45,788 nucleotides of DNA. It comes from Saprospiraceae bacterium. GTDB lineage: Bacteria; Bacteroidota; Bacteroidia; Chitinophagales; Saprospiraceae. A program made the translations under genes and the position numbers. The stretch lies in NCBI GenBank assembly GCA_028280415.1, contig JANQLV010000056.1, forward strand, positions 1 through 45,788, written 5' to 3'. Every line of letters begins with the position of its first letter. The stretch's first letter is position 1. The notes beneath the pieces are model-generated. The model was not told the origin of the DNA, searched no databases, and saw only the letters and a list, made by a program, of their open reading frames with translations. Positions 34,303 to 42,168 of the stretch are shown here, piece by piece.

Positions 34303-34399
34303 TTATTGTATCCCACGAACTATCGGTTATATTTATCCTGGATAACATCCTCTATTTTAATCAGAATACTCAAAATTTCTGATCCCAAAACCGAATTTT

Positions 34400-35320
34400 A
34401 TGTTAGCCGCTTTACGACCGATCCTCGTCTTCCTTTGCTTAGGTATTGCTTTTTGTATTAAGGCACAATGCCCATCGAGTCTAAACAATAGTAATGGCTT
34501 TGGTACACTAACGCTCTTTTTCGAAGACAGCAGTACGCCAGATAACCTGCTTACCATTGATGTGACTTTTCCAACCATCAATGGAAATTACCAGGTCACC
34601 CGTTTGGATGAAGTTTATCAAACATTATCCAATGAATTCGACGGCGAAACCCTGACCGGTAATGTCACCCTCAACTTTATGAATGGTTCTTCTGAAGATT
34701 GCGCTTATGACGACGGGCTTTTGTTCGATCCTTTACCGGTAGAATTATCCGATTTTAAAGGCTCACTAAACGGACAAGATGTTTATCTGTCCTGGGCAAG
34801 CCTGAGCGAAGTGGAAAACGCAGGATTCGAAATCGAAAGATCATTTGATGGTGAGCATTATGACATCATAGGAATGCGTCCGGGAGCAGGCAATAGTGAA
34901 CTAAAACTGGAATACACTTTTGAAGACAAAGGTGTACGTAATCGGGCTTTAGGAAATACTGTATACTATCGACTTGGACAGATAGATTATGATGGTAAAA
35001 AAACGTATTCAGAAATTTTGCCGGTGGACCTTGAACTGGAATTCGAAAAATTTGAAATCACAAAAATTACGGGCTGGGATTCTGAAACTTCTCTTATCAA
35101 AGTTTTCTATTATGCCCCGGAAAATGTGCGAAAAGTAAATTTTCAACTGGCTGATCTCAGTGGTCGTGTTATTAAAAGATTATCTGCTTATCCCGAAAAA
35201 GGGCTTAATTTTATAGAACTTGACTTAGCGGGATATCATAGCAAACTCTATTTTCTGTCACTGGATAACGGAAAAAAGCTGGTTGGGAAAAAAATTGCCC
35301 TGGGGAAAAACTTTCGTTAA
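34400..35320 (+). CDS. Secreted protein with T9SS-type C-terminal region, tandem paralogue 1
   Basis: 306 aa. Signal peptide 1-23 (cut after CIKAQ). The N-terminal 110 residues (beta-rich, with cysteines near positions 24 and 102) have no recognised family. Residues about 113-215 form the fibronectin-like module seen before T9SS tails (LPVELSDFKGSLNGQDVYLSW, ENAGFEIERSFDGEHY, VYYRLGQIDYDGKKTYSE). The last 80 residues resemble a sorting domain in outline (LADLSGRVIKRL, YFLSLDNGKKLVGKKI) but lack the usual PNP motif. Same architecture as the gene at 35563, with 11 identical residues in a row at EKFEITKITGW. Function unknown; probably surface or secreted. Confidence 0.82.
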   Translation: MLAALRPILVFLCLGIAFCIKAQCPSSLNNSNGFGTLTLFFEDSSTPDNLLTIDVTFPTINGNYQVTRLDEVYQTLSNEFDGETLTGNVTLNFMNGSSEDCAYDDGLLFDPLPVELSDFKGSLNGQDVYLSWASLSEVENAGFEIERSFDGEHYDIIGMRPGAGNSELKLEYTFEDKGVRNRALGNTVYYRLGQIDYDGKKTYSEILPVDLELEFEKFEITKITGWDSETSLIKVFYYAPENVRKVNFQLADLSGRVIKRLSAYPEKGLNFIELDLAGYHSKLYFLSLDNGKKLVGKKIALGKNFR

Positions 35321-35378
35321 AAAACACCATAAGTTACAAATCGTTATTTAGTCACGTTTTTGGAAGTTTCGTAAGCAC

Positions 35379-35386
35379 TATGTTTG
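35379..35386 (+). promoter_or_regulatory. Candidate -7 box for the second tandem T9SS gene
   Basis: TATGTTTG matches TAnnTTTG exactly. A TTTG lies upstream at 35359-35362, but the 16-nt spacing is short, and the leader would be about 170 nt. Confidence 0.35.
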
Positions 35387-35562
35387 CTTAACAATACTTT
35401 AATCACCTGAGTAAAGTAAAACGATATTGGATCAAACAAAATAACCCTTTACTTTCTAACTAAGTCACAATTTAACCTTAATAGAAGAAAATGAATTATC
35501 GAATTTGGACCAATTTATGCCAGTATCCAAACTGCACAAATTAGTTAATAAAAGATAATTAC

Positions 35563-36480
35563 ATGAGATTTTTTAGCATAATCGCAGCATTGCTATTTGG
35601 ATCATCTATTGTTTCAGCGCAATGTCCGGATATGGTAACCGTAGATGAAAACCGACTTTTATTCTTCTTCTCTTCAGTTCCTAGTCCACTTCCCTCTTCT
35701 TTTACCTTCAAGGGCAATGATTATCCAATCCACCAGATAGGTAGTTCGGTCTGGTTCAATACAGATCCGGGTGAAGTAGATGTAGAAAATATCCCCGGAC
35801 TAAGTACCATACACATTGGAGAAGCTGTACTAACTATAAATTATCCCGGTCAAACTTCGGGTTGTACTTATGATAATGGTATTTATATCGGCCCCGGTTT
35901 ACCTGTTGAGTATTCCTCTTTCGAAGCAAATTTGAAAGGTCAGGACGTATTAATTGACTGGACTACTCAAAGCGAAGAATTTAATGCAGGATTTGAGATT
36001 CAACAATCCTATGACGGAGTAGCTTTTCAAACGATTGGAAGCGCCAATGGCACGGGATATAGTGATACCCCGCAAGAGTATAGTTTTGTTGATAAAGGAG
36101 TACGTATCAGAGCCTTGGGGGATTATTCCTATTATCGTCTGGTACAGATCGATTTTGATGGTAAAAAATCTTACTCCGAAGTTTTGGCAGTAGACCTGGA
36201 ACTCGATTATGAAAAATTTGAAATCACCAAAATTACCGGTTGGGGAGCTGATGAACCTGTACTCAGGATATATTACTATGCCCCGGCGATTATGAGTAAA
36301 ATCAATTTTTTACTTTCGGATATCAATGGTAATATAATTTCCAGGCAATCCATTCATCCGGAACCCGGACTAAATCTTATAGAAGTAGATCTCAACGGAT
36401 ACGATCAGACCCTCTTTTTCTTCTCGCTTAACAATGGACGGGAAGTCATTGGTAAAAAAGTCGCCTTTGGACTTAGATAG
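35563..36480 (+). CDS. Secreted protein with T9SS-type C-terminal region, tandem paralogue 2
   Basis: 305 aa, signal peptide 1-19 (cut after VSAQ). The N-terminal 110 residues differ from those of the upstream paralogue apart from the two flanking cysteines (QCP at the start, SGCTYDNG near 105). From GLPVEYSSFEANLKGQDVLIDW onward it aligns closely with its neighbour: NAGFEIQQSYDGVAF, GVRIRALGDYSYYRLVQIDFDGKKSYSE, EKFEITKITGW, and the tail LFFFSLNNGREVIGKKVAFG. The conserved half is the export/anchor part; the variable half is presumably the functional head. Likely product of a local duplication. Confidence 0.82.
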   Translation: MRFFSIIAALLFGSSIVSAQCPDMVTVDENRLLFFFSSVPSPLPSSFTFKGNDYPIHQIGSSVWFNTDPGEVDVENIPGLSTIHIGEAVLTINYPGQTSGCTYDNGIYIGPGLPVEYSSFEANLKGQDVLIDWTTQSEEFNAGFEIQQSYDGVAFQTIGSANGTGYSDTPQEYSFVDKGVRIRALGDYSYYRLVQIDFDGKKSYSEVLAVDLELDYEKFEITKITGWGADEPVLRIYYYAPAIMSKINFLLSDINGNIISRQSIHPEPGLNLIEVDLNGYDQTLFFFSLNNGREVIGKKVAFGLR

Positions 36481-36511
36481 TTAGTTGCATAGTTAATGAG
36501 GGGCAAATAAA

Positions 36512-37231
36512 TCATTCAGAACCTTCATTTATTCTAAAAATGCAAATTGCCTGCTGGTCCGCTTTACGCAAGAGACTTATCACGTTTTCTTTTTTATAAA
36601 AAAGCAGGTCCTCTTCCAAATGTGCTTCTTTGAGATAATTAATTTCCAAATGATTAATTATCTCAAAAGTATCTAATTGATCAATCAGCCATTCTACATA
36701 TTTGACGTTGTTAACATGGCCTAACATATCGATATCACTCTTTTTTACTCTGTATTGACCGATTCGTTCTCCCTCAGCAAAAAAAGGAATCTTTTCAGCG
36801 ACTCCACAATTTGCAATTTTGTCTTTAAGGACTACCACTTCCGAACCATCCACACGAACTGGTTTATGGTTTCGGGAATCAATTGCTACCCAAAAAGTAA
36901 AAGAAGAAGCTATTTCTTTCCCGTTTTTAAAAATGGCAAAATGTCGATTAGAAAACGGCCCTCGCATCATACTCACCCAGGTATGAACTTCTATTTCATC
37001 CAGCCATAAAGGATATTCTTTTACTTCCAAGCGCATACGGTTGAGTACCCAGAAGCGGTTATTATTTCTCATTTCGAAAAAGCCCAGTTTACGAAAATTA
37101 GCATGATTCCCCGCAACCTCCTGAAAGAGATTGCTCATCATCGGTAATTTAAGCCTTCTCTGCTGATCCACCATATAGGCCATTATTTTAAATCTTTCTT
37201 TCCAGATACCATCCCTTTCCATAAGTAACAT
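36512..37231 (-). CDS. Acyl-ACP thioesterase, double hotdog fold
   Basis: 239 aa. Two hotdog domains as in the FatA/FatB-type acyl-ACP thioesterases: the N-terminal one (about 10-135, with NHANFRKLGF, FWVLNRMRLEV, FWVAIDS) and the C-terminal one (about 155-235). The catalytic region DMLGHVNNVKYVEWLID holds D168, H172 and N174, the expected Asp/His/Asn set. It releases free fatty acids from acyl-ACP. An ATG at 37222 could also be the start. It lies 57 nt after the oxidoreductase gene on the same strand, and the two may be co-transcribed and share a fatty-acid role. Confidence 0.87.
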   Translation of the reverse strand: MLLMERDGIWKERFKIMAYMVDQQRRLKLPMMSNLFQEVAGNHANFRKLGFFEMRNNNRFWVLNRMRLEVKEYPLWLDEIEVHTWVSMMRGPFSNRHFAIFKNGKEIASSFTFWVAIDSRNHKPVRVDGSEVVVLKDKIANCGVAEKIPFFAEGERIGQYRVKKSDIDMLGHVNNVKYVEWLIDQLDTFEIINHLEINYLKEAHLEEDLLFYKKENVISLLRKADQQAICIFRINEGSE

Positions 37232-37288
37232 ACTAGTTCTAAAAGCCCGCTCCCACGAGTAGTTTTATTTGTTTTTAAATACTCATTA

Positions 37289-39268
37289 TCAAAGCGAATT
37301 TACCACATTTTTTGAGATGTAATAAGCCAGTGCCTGAATGGAAAGCATTGGATTAGCACCGCTTGCACTGGGAAAAGCACTGGCATCAGCAACATACAGA
37401 TTTTTTACCTCCCGGGTTTCGCCATTCGGTTTTAAAGGGTGTTTTCTGGCAGAGCCTCCCATCCGACAAGTACCCATTTGATGAGCTGTAAACAAACTAA
37501 AATAATTGGGCGCCCATTTTCGCTTCAGGATTTCATTTTTAAAAAAATTAATATCATCCCTTCCTCGTTCGAAAAGCAAAGCCTGATTATGAAATACGTG
37601 TATTTTTTGTGCATTCATCTCATAATGCAATTCTACTGCTCGCTGCATACCCTGGATTAAATGCTGCTTGTCATACTCGTGTAAATGATAGTGAATCAGC
37701 GGCTGATCATTCTTATCCAGTTTTATTCGGCCTCCGAATTTATCTCTTGTCAGAATGATGAAAGTTTGGGTCTTATACGCATCGAGAAGATCTTTCTTGT
37801 ATTGATGCCCGTTTTGCCAGTTAGCAACCGCCGCAAACAAGCCTGGATGAATAGGAGGCGTTTCCATTTTAAAACCATAATTACCATCCAGGCGGGTAAA
37901 TTCATCGACCACTGTTGACATCATTGGTCCGTACCAGGGATTCGACTCTTTATTATAAACGGCTGCTACCGGGACGGTCGGATGCAAATAAAGATTCTTA
38001 CCAATTTCCGGATGACGCAATCCACTCCGCTTTAATATAGCCGGGCTATGAATACTGCCAGCAGCAATAATCACTCTGCGGGCGCGAATGTCAATTTCTA
38101 TTCTTTGGCCATTTTGTATTGTAAAAGCTTTAAGGCCCCTGACTATTTTATGCTCGTGGATGACTCGCTCTACGGTAGTAGCAAATAAAATTTGCGCATT
38201 TTGCCCGACCGCATCTGGTAAAAACGAAGTAAGTGAACTCTGTTTTGATCCATAGATATCCCCCAGAGGCGAAAATCCCTGAGACTTCCAGAAAAGTTCT
38301 TCCGGGAGTCCTTCGGGTTTTCGAATATTCATTGGAATCGCTTGAACGTTCCATCCCAGTTTTCGAGCGCCTTTGAAAAGCGTTTCATTTTGTGGGTTAT
38401 GGTCCATGAAGTCAGCGCGAATAGCATTTCTTTTTTCAACAAAATCAAAGCCTTCCCGGTATTCCGTACTTAAAAAATGTGGATTATCATGTTCTTTGGC
38501 CCACTCTTCCAAAATATAGTCAGGCGTCCGAAAAGCACCTGCCCAGTTGACTGTTGTGCCACCTCCAAGGCAACTCCCCGCCAATACAGATACACTACCA
38601 TCTACCGTCGTCAATAGCCCCCTTCCTTCATATAAGCGATTGAACATTTCAAGTTCCAACTGATTGCAAGCTTCATTTCGGTAATATTGTCCTTTTTCTA
38701 CTACAATCACCCTATAACCAGCTGCGCTCAACACTGCAGCCGCAAGCCCTCCGCCTGCTCCACTGCCTACAATCACTACATCACATTCAAAAGTTTGATT
38801 TGCTGACACATCGATTATACCCTTATCCAAAGTACTTTGTTTTCCCTCAAAAGGACCGGGTAATTTGTATTTTAAAGCTTCCCAATTGGGATTAAGTCCT
38901 TTATCATTATCTCCAAAATATATCAGACCGCTTAATTTTTTAAGTGTGTTATAGCCTTTGCGAATATTTTTCAGCCGATGGGTCGACCATTTACGGAATA
39001 ATTTATTGATCTGTGTTTCAGAAAGTTTATTAACTGATTTAAGTGGCCCGCCCCAGGTCAGCCCTACGAGCGGATTTGTAAGAAGGGAGAGCAATTGCTG
39101 AAACTCTTTTTGCTCCCTCAATGTGAGTTTATCAATCTGCCTGATGATCCGCTCAGCCGTATGCCAATCCGCCGCATTTCTCCGCCAATAAGCATCTCCG
39201 CTAATCGACGGAATAAAGCAGTTGCAAACCGCCCGGAGTGCCTCTAGCTGTTTTTGGCTATAGTTCAT
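37289..39268 (-). CDS. GMC-family FAD oxidoreductase, long-chain alcohol oxidase-like
   Basis: 659 aa. The N-terminal 135 residues are a helical extension like that of long-chain fatty-alcohol oxidases or gluconate dehydrogenase subunit 3. The FAD-binding motif VVIVGSGAGGG is at 164-174, and the GMC element LAGSCLGGGTTVNWAGAFRTP is near 230. The C-terminal GMC_oxred_C part has HQMGTCRMGG and ends with VADASAFPSASGANPMLSI, where the family's catalytic His/Asn would lie. It probably oxidises an alcohol, with a fatty alcohol as best guess from family and from the adjacent acyl-ACP thioesterase. No signal peptide. First gene of a two-gene minus-strand unit. Confidence 0.85.
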   Translation of the reverse strand: MNYSQKQLEALRAVCNCFIPSISGDAYWRRNAADWHTAERIIRQIDKLTLREQKEFQQLLSLLTNPLVGLTWGGPLKSVNKLSETQINKLFRKWSTHRLKNIRKGYNTLKKLSGLIYFGDNDKGLNPNWEALKYKLPGPFEGKQSTLDKGIIDVSANQTFECDVVIVGSGAGGGLAAAVLSAAGYRVIVVEKGQYYRNEACNQLELEMFNRLYEGRGLLTTVDGSVSVLAGSCLGGGTTVNWAGAFRTPDYILEEWAKEHDNPHFLSTEYREGFDFVEKRNAIRADFMDHNPQNETLFKGARKLGWNVQAIPMNIRKPEGLPEELFWKSQGFSPLGDIYGSKQSSLTSFLPDAVGQNAQILFATTVERVIHEHKIVRGLKAFTIQNGQRIEIDIRARRVIIAAGSIHSPAILKRSGLRHPEIGKNLYLHPTVPVAAVYNKESNPWYGPMMSTVVDEFTRLDGNYGFKMETPPIHPGLFAAVANWQNGHQYKKDLLDAYKTQTFIILTRDKFGGRIKLDKNDQPLIHYHLHEYDKQHLIQGMQRAVELHYEMNAQKIHVFHNQALLFERGRDDINFFKNEILKRKWAPNYFSLFTAHQMGTCRMGGSARKHPLKPNGETREVKNLYVADASAFPSASGANPMLSIQALAYYISKNVVNSL

Positions 39269-39460
39269 AAGCTATGTACTTGAATATAAAGCTAAAAAAT
39301 AAGTACCAAAGTTGTCCCTTTTCCGCGTTCCTCTTTTGATGCATTTCCATCATATTTTCAGCAAGTAAGCGGTACTTAAAAAATCTTTTGCTAATTTAGT
39401 GTAAGCGAACTACAGGTCTCACCGCAATCATTAATTTTTGAATTTAAAACCTAAACAAAA

Positions 39461-40192
39461 ATGAGAAAACTATTCTTACCGCTTTTTCTATGTCTGCTTT
39501 TTGGGGGCAGCTCCCAAGCTCAGGATTATGTCGTACAAGTCGCTGCTTTTGATACCAAAGTTTCACTGGATTACTTCAAAGGGTTGAACGGTATTTATCA
39601 TGTCGAAGATCATAATAATATCCACAAGTACTATATCGGAGGTTTTAGAGATAGCCTGGCGGCTAATAACAAAGCGAGTGATGCTAAAGCTTTAGGATAT
39701 AAAGCTTATGTTATTGATTTGGAAGCAATTCGCAGGATGTGTGCCAATACTTGTGGTGCACCAATCCTCGATGCACCTCCCAAGATCAAATCCATTTTCT
39801 TCGATTTTGACAAATCCTTTTTGCGCTCTGAATCCAAATATCAACTGGATCAATTATTTGGCATTTTAAAGAATAATCCACAATACTCCGTCGAATTAAG
39901 CGCACATACCGATTCCAAGGGCTCTCTAACTTATAATGAAGCCCTTTCCCAAAGAAGGGCTAATGCTGCCAAAACTTATTTATTGGGGAAAGGTATCTCA
40001 GCAGATCGAATCAAGGTCAGTACTTTTGGTGAAAATGCTCCGATTGCCAAAAATGAGTTAGCTGGTGGAAAAGATACGGAAGAAGGGCGTCAGTTCAATC
40101 GTCGGGTAGAATTGATTATCCATAATCGTAATGGCGCTGTCGAGCCAGTAGTAGAGGAAATCAGTGTTCCTCCGTCGCTTAAGCAAGAATAG
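39461..40192 (+). CDS. OmpA-family protein with SPOR-like N-terminal domain
   Basis: 243 aa, signal peptide 1-20. Residues about 22-88 look like a SPOR-type fold (YVVQVAAFDTKVS, YYIGGFRDSL, AKALGYKAYVIDL). Residues about 110-222 are an OmpA domain: IFFDFDKSFLRSESKYQLD, SAHTDSKGS with D151, SQRRANAAKTYL with R166, and FNRRVEL. Both domains bind peptidoglycan, so the protein likely anchors the outer membrane or marks septal wall. A short acidic tail follows. It lies alone between the oxidoreductase gene and the tRNA. Confidence 0.87.
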   Translation: MRKLFLPLFLCLLFGGSSQAQDYVVQVAAFDTKVSLDYFKGLNGIYHVEDHNNIHKYYIGGFRDSLAANNKASDAKALGYKAYVIDLEAIRRMCANTCGAPILDAPPKIKSIFFDFDKSFLRSESKYQLDQLFGILKNNPQYSVELSAHTDSKGSLTYNEALSQRRANAAKTYLLGKGISADRIKVSTFGENAPIAKNELAGGKDTEEGRQFNRRVELIIHNRNGAVEPVVEEISVPPSLKQE

Positions 40193-40218
40193 TGCATTTA
40201 TGAATTTGAAACCGGGTC

Positions 40219-40236
40219 TTCTATCAGCAGATAGAA
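40219..40236 (+). repeat. 7-bp hairpin after the OmpA gene
   Basis: TTCTATC-AGCA-GATAGAA lies 27 nt after the OmpA stop. No T-run follows, so it is at best a weak terminator. Confidence 0.35.
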
Positions 40237-40282
40237 AGCTTTAAAAACTTTGCTAAAAAATCGGAACTTCCTGGCAAAAGAA

Positions 40283-40313
40283 TTTGTAAGAAGGAAATAG
40301 ATGTGTATTTTTG
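40283..40313 (+). promoter_or_regulatory. Promoter of tRNA-Arg
   Basis: TTTG (40283-40286), 19 nt, TATTTTTG (40306-40313): full consensus match, with the -7 box ending 11 nt before the mature tRNA. Confidence 0.78.
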
Positions 40314-40324
40314 CATTTCTAAAC

Positions 40325-40398
40325 GGCCGCGTAGTTCAACTGGATAGAATATCAGATTTCGGCTCTGAGGGTTGGGGGTTCGAATCCTCCCGCGGTCA
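40325..40398 (+). tRNA. tRNA-Arg (anticodon UCG)
   Basis: 74 nt with a complete cloverleaf: acceptor stem GGCCGCG/CGCGGTC (one G-U) and discriminator A40398; D-stem GTTC/GAAT with GG in the loop; anticodon stem TCAGA/TCTGA around TTTCGGC, giving anticodon TCG at 40359-40361; T-stem GGGGG/CCTCC with the loop TTCGAAT. It reads CGA (and by wobble CGG) arginine codons. The 3' CCA is not encoded. Own promoter upstream and intrinsic terminator downstream, so it is a single-gene transcription unit. Confidence 0.96.
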
Positions 40399-40404
40399 CG
40401 AATG

Positions 40405-40435
40405 AAGCCTGTCTTTGAGACGGGCTTTATTGTTT
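40405..40435 (+). terminator. Intrinsic terminator of the tRNA-Arg gene
   Basis: AAGCCTGTCT pairs with AGACGGGCTT (one G-U) around a TTG loop, then TTATTGTTT. It starts 6 nt after the tRNA. Confidence 0.82.
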
Positions 40436-40787
40436 CTATTTGTTTATCCCTCAAACGATCTGTCCACAGCTTTATCAGCATTCAATCGGGCTTTGTTCTA
40501 TAACTCTTCATTATTCATCCCAACATGGCTTATATAGTTAGCCATCAACTGCGGGCGCAATCGATGGCTAGACTAACTAATGGCATTGAATATAAGAGTA
40601 AAGCACAGGCTTTCTGAGCCCACTGCTTCATCTTCAAATAGTTAATTAGCTATTTATTCACTAAATGATTAGATCATTGCAAAAAATAGCCGCATAGGAA
40701 TACCTGTCAAATGCTGCATTCCTATAAGACTATATGCAAAAAGCGATCGAAGCGTTATCCTTTGGCAAGATTTTTTTAATAAACGGG
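40436..40787. other. 352-nt noncoding region with inverted repeats
   Basis: No gene. It contains a nested inverted repeat at 40535-40579 and an 8-bp inverted repeat ATAGGAAT/ATTCCTAT (40694-40701 with 40718-40725). No repeat of the tRNA 3' end and no integrase fragment was seen, so it is not an obvious attachment-site scar. Confidence 0.5.
40535..40579. repeat. Nested inverted repeat
   Basis: Outer arms TAGTTAG/CTAACTA and inner arms CCATC/GATGG pair, separated on the right side by a TAGA bulge, and enclose a small TGC-GGGC-GCA hairpin. Function unknown. Confidence 0.5.
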
Positions 40788-41963
40788 CTAATATTTTGTA
40801 TCTACCCATACCATCAGGTGATCAGAAGCGCGTTTATCTTTGATTTGTTCGTAGAGCGGCTCTCCTTTCACAGGCCATAAAACCCCGGAATCCAACACCT
40901 GAAATTCCTTCGATGGTAATACATAATCAATCCGTTTACCGAAAAAGGAAGTATCAAAGGCAGGGTCACCTTTATCATTTTCGGAGCGATTATGGGCTTT
41001 TCCTCCTTTACTGGCAGGAACCTTGGACCCCAAAGCACAGACTTTTTGTATCCGTTCACAATCTAACAACTGACTGATCGCTCCGGGATAAGAATCTCCG
41101 TCCAGTGGATCGGCATTGAGATCACCCATGATTACAAAAGGGGCATCCTGGGCCAATCCTCCTTTTTTACCATTATCATCCAGCAAATGGTCCGCATTCA
41201 TGATATAATCCCTTAGGAGTCGGATTTCATCAAAATTGCGCAATCCATTTCGATCTTCCGGGCCATCAAAAACGGGCGGAGTGGGATGAGCCAAAATAAT
41301 ATGTACCGGCTTCCCATCAGGCAAATTAACCGGAATATCAACATGATTTTTCGAAGACAGGCGAAATGCTTCCCATTCATCCTCAGTATAATAAGGTGTA
41401 CCGTCTTCATTCATCGGTTTTTTAGCATCCGGCAAAGAAGCCCATTTTAGCTTTTGAAAAGTACGAATAGATTTTTCGTCAATGGGAAAACGGGACAGGA
41501 GCGCAAAAGCATACTGACCTTCATAGCGACCAAAGCCATAAGCATCTTCGGGTAAAGCGTTTTTTCCATCATTATTATAATCATGCGGGCTCAATACTCC
41601 CGTATTGGAGGGAATTGATATTTTAAAGGGATAATCTATCGGCTGCTGCTGATGCTGCCCTACGCCCAGATAATTTTTCTGAAAAGCTTCCAAGAGCGCT
41701 CCATCGGCATTATAATCGAATTCCATTAAGGCAATTACATCCGGCCGAATATATTGAATAGCCGCAGCGATATTTTGTATTTGAGTATCCCAGCCTTCTG
41801 CTAAATCCCGAGCCAGGTCTCCAAGCTCTTTTCGATAAAGCGCTACATTATAAGATGCAAATCGAATGATAGATGCTTCGCTTTGGGTATCCGCTTTACT
41901 TTTTTCGGATTGACAAGTAAAAAGTGGTAACCAAGCAAGGGTATATATCAGTATTTTCTTCAT
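40788..41963 (-). CDS. Endonuclease/exonuclease/phosphatase (EEP) family lipoprotein
   Basis: 391 aa lipoprotein (signal with LFTC, C17). The EEP fold is complete: FASYNVALY at about 35-43, VIALMEFDYN with the metal-binding glutamate, IILAHPTPP, the GDLNADP motif with D and N, RIDYVLPS, and the final SDHLMV histidine. EEP enzymes cut phosphodiester or phosphomonoester bonds in nucleic acids, phosphoinositides or sphingolipids; an exported lipoprotein would suit nutrient phosphate release or extracellular nucleic-acid degradation. Substrate unknown. The gene stands alone. Confidence 0.85.
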   Translation of the reverse strand: MKKILIYTLAWLPLFTCQSEKSKADTQSEASIIRFASYNVALYRKELGDLARDLAEGWDTQIQNIAAAIQYIRPDVIALMEFDYNADGALLEAFQKNYLGVGQHQQQPIDYPFKISIPSNTGVLSPHDYNNDGKNALPEDAYGFGRYEGQYAFALLSRFPIDEKSIRTFQKLKWASLPDAKKPMNEDGTPYYTEDEWEAFRLSSKNHVDIPVNLPDGKPVHIILAHPTPPVFDGPEDRNGLRNFDEIRLLRDYIMNADHLLDDNGKKGGLAQDAPFVIMGDLNADPLDGDSYPGAISQLLDCERIQKVCALGSKVPASKGGKAHNRSENDKGDPAFDTSFFGKRIDYVLPSKEFQVLDSGVLWPVKGEPLYEQIKDKRASDHLMVWVDTKY

Positions 41964-42168
41964 AGAATTAGTAGTTATTGCGATTCGAAAGTCAATATTC
42001 GAAATGATTTCTTTTAAACTTTTATTAAAACTACATAAGAATACATTGCTGGAATAAGTATTGATGTTAAAAAAGCATAAATTTAGATTTTGGGCTACTA
42101 CAAATCAGGTTTCCTGTTTCGTTGATTTGCAGAATACCTCTTTCGACTTAAACCCAGGTCATAAAACG

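Noticed and set aside
40224-40481. 85-codon minus-strand frame covering the tRNA-Arg gene
   Set aside because: It runs antisense through a complete tRNA, its promoter and terminator.
40325-40787. tRNA-Arg as an integration site of a mobile island
   Set aside because: No second copy of the tRNA 3' end, no integrase and no phage or plasmid gene in the window.
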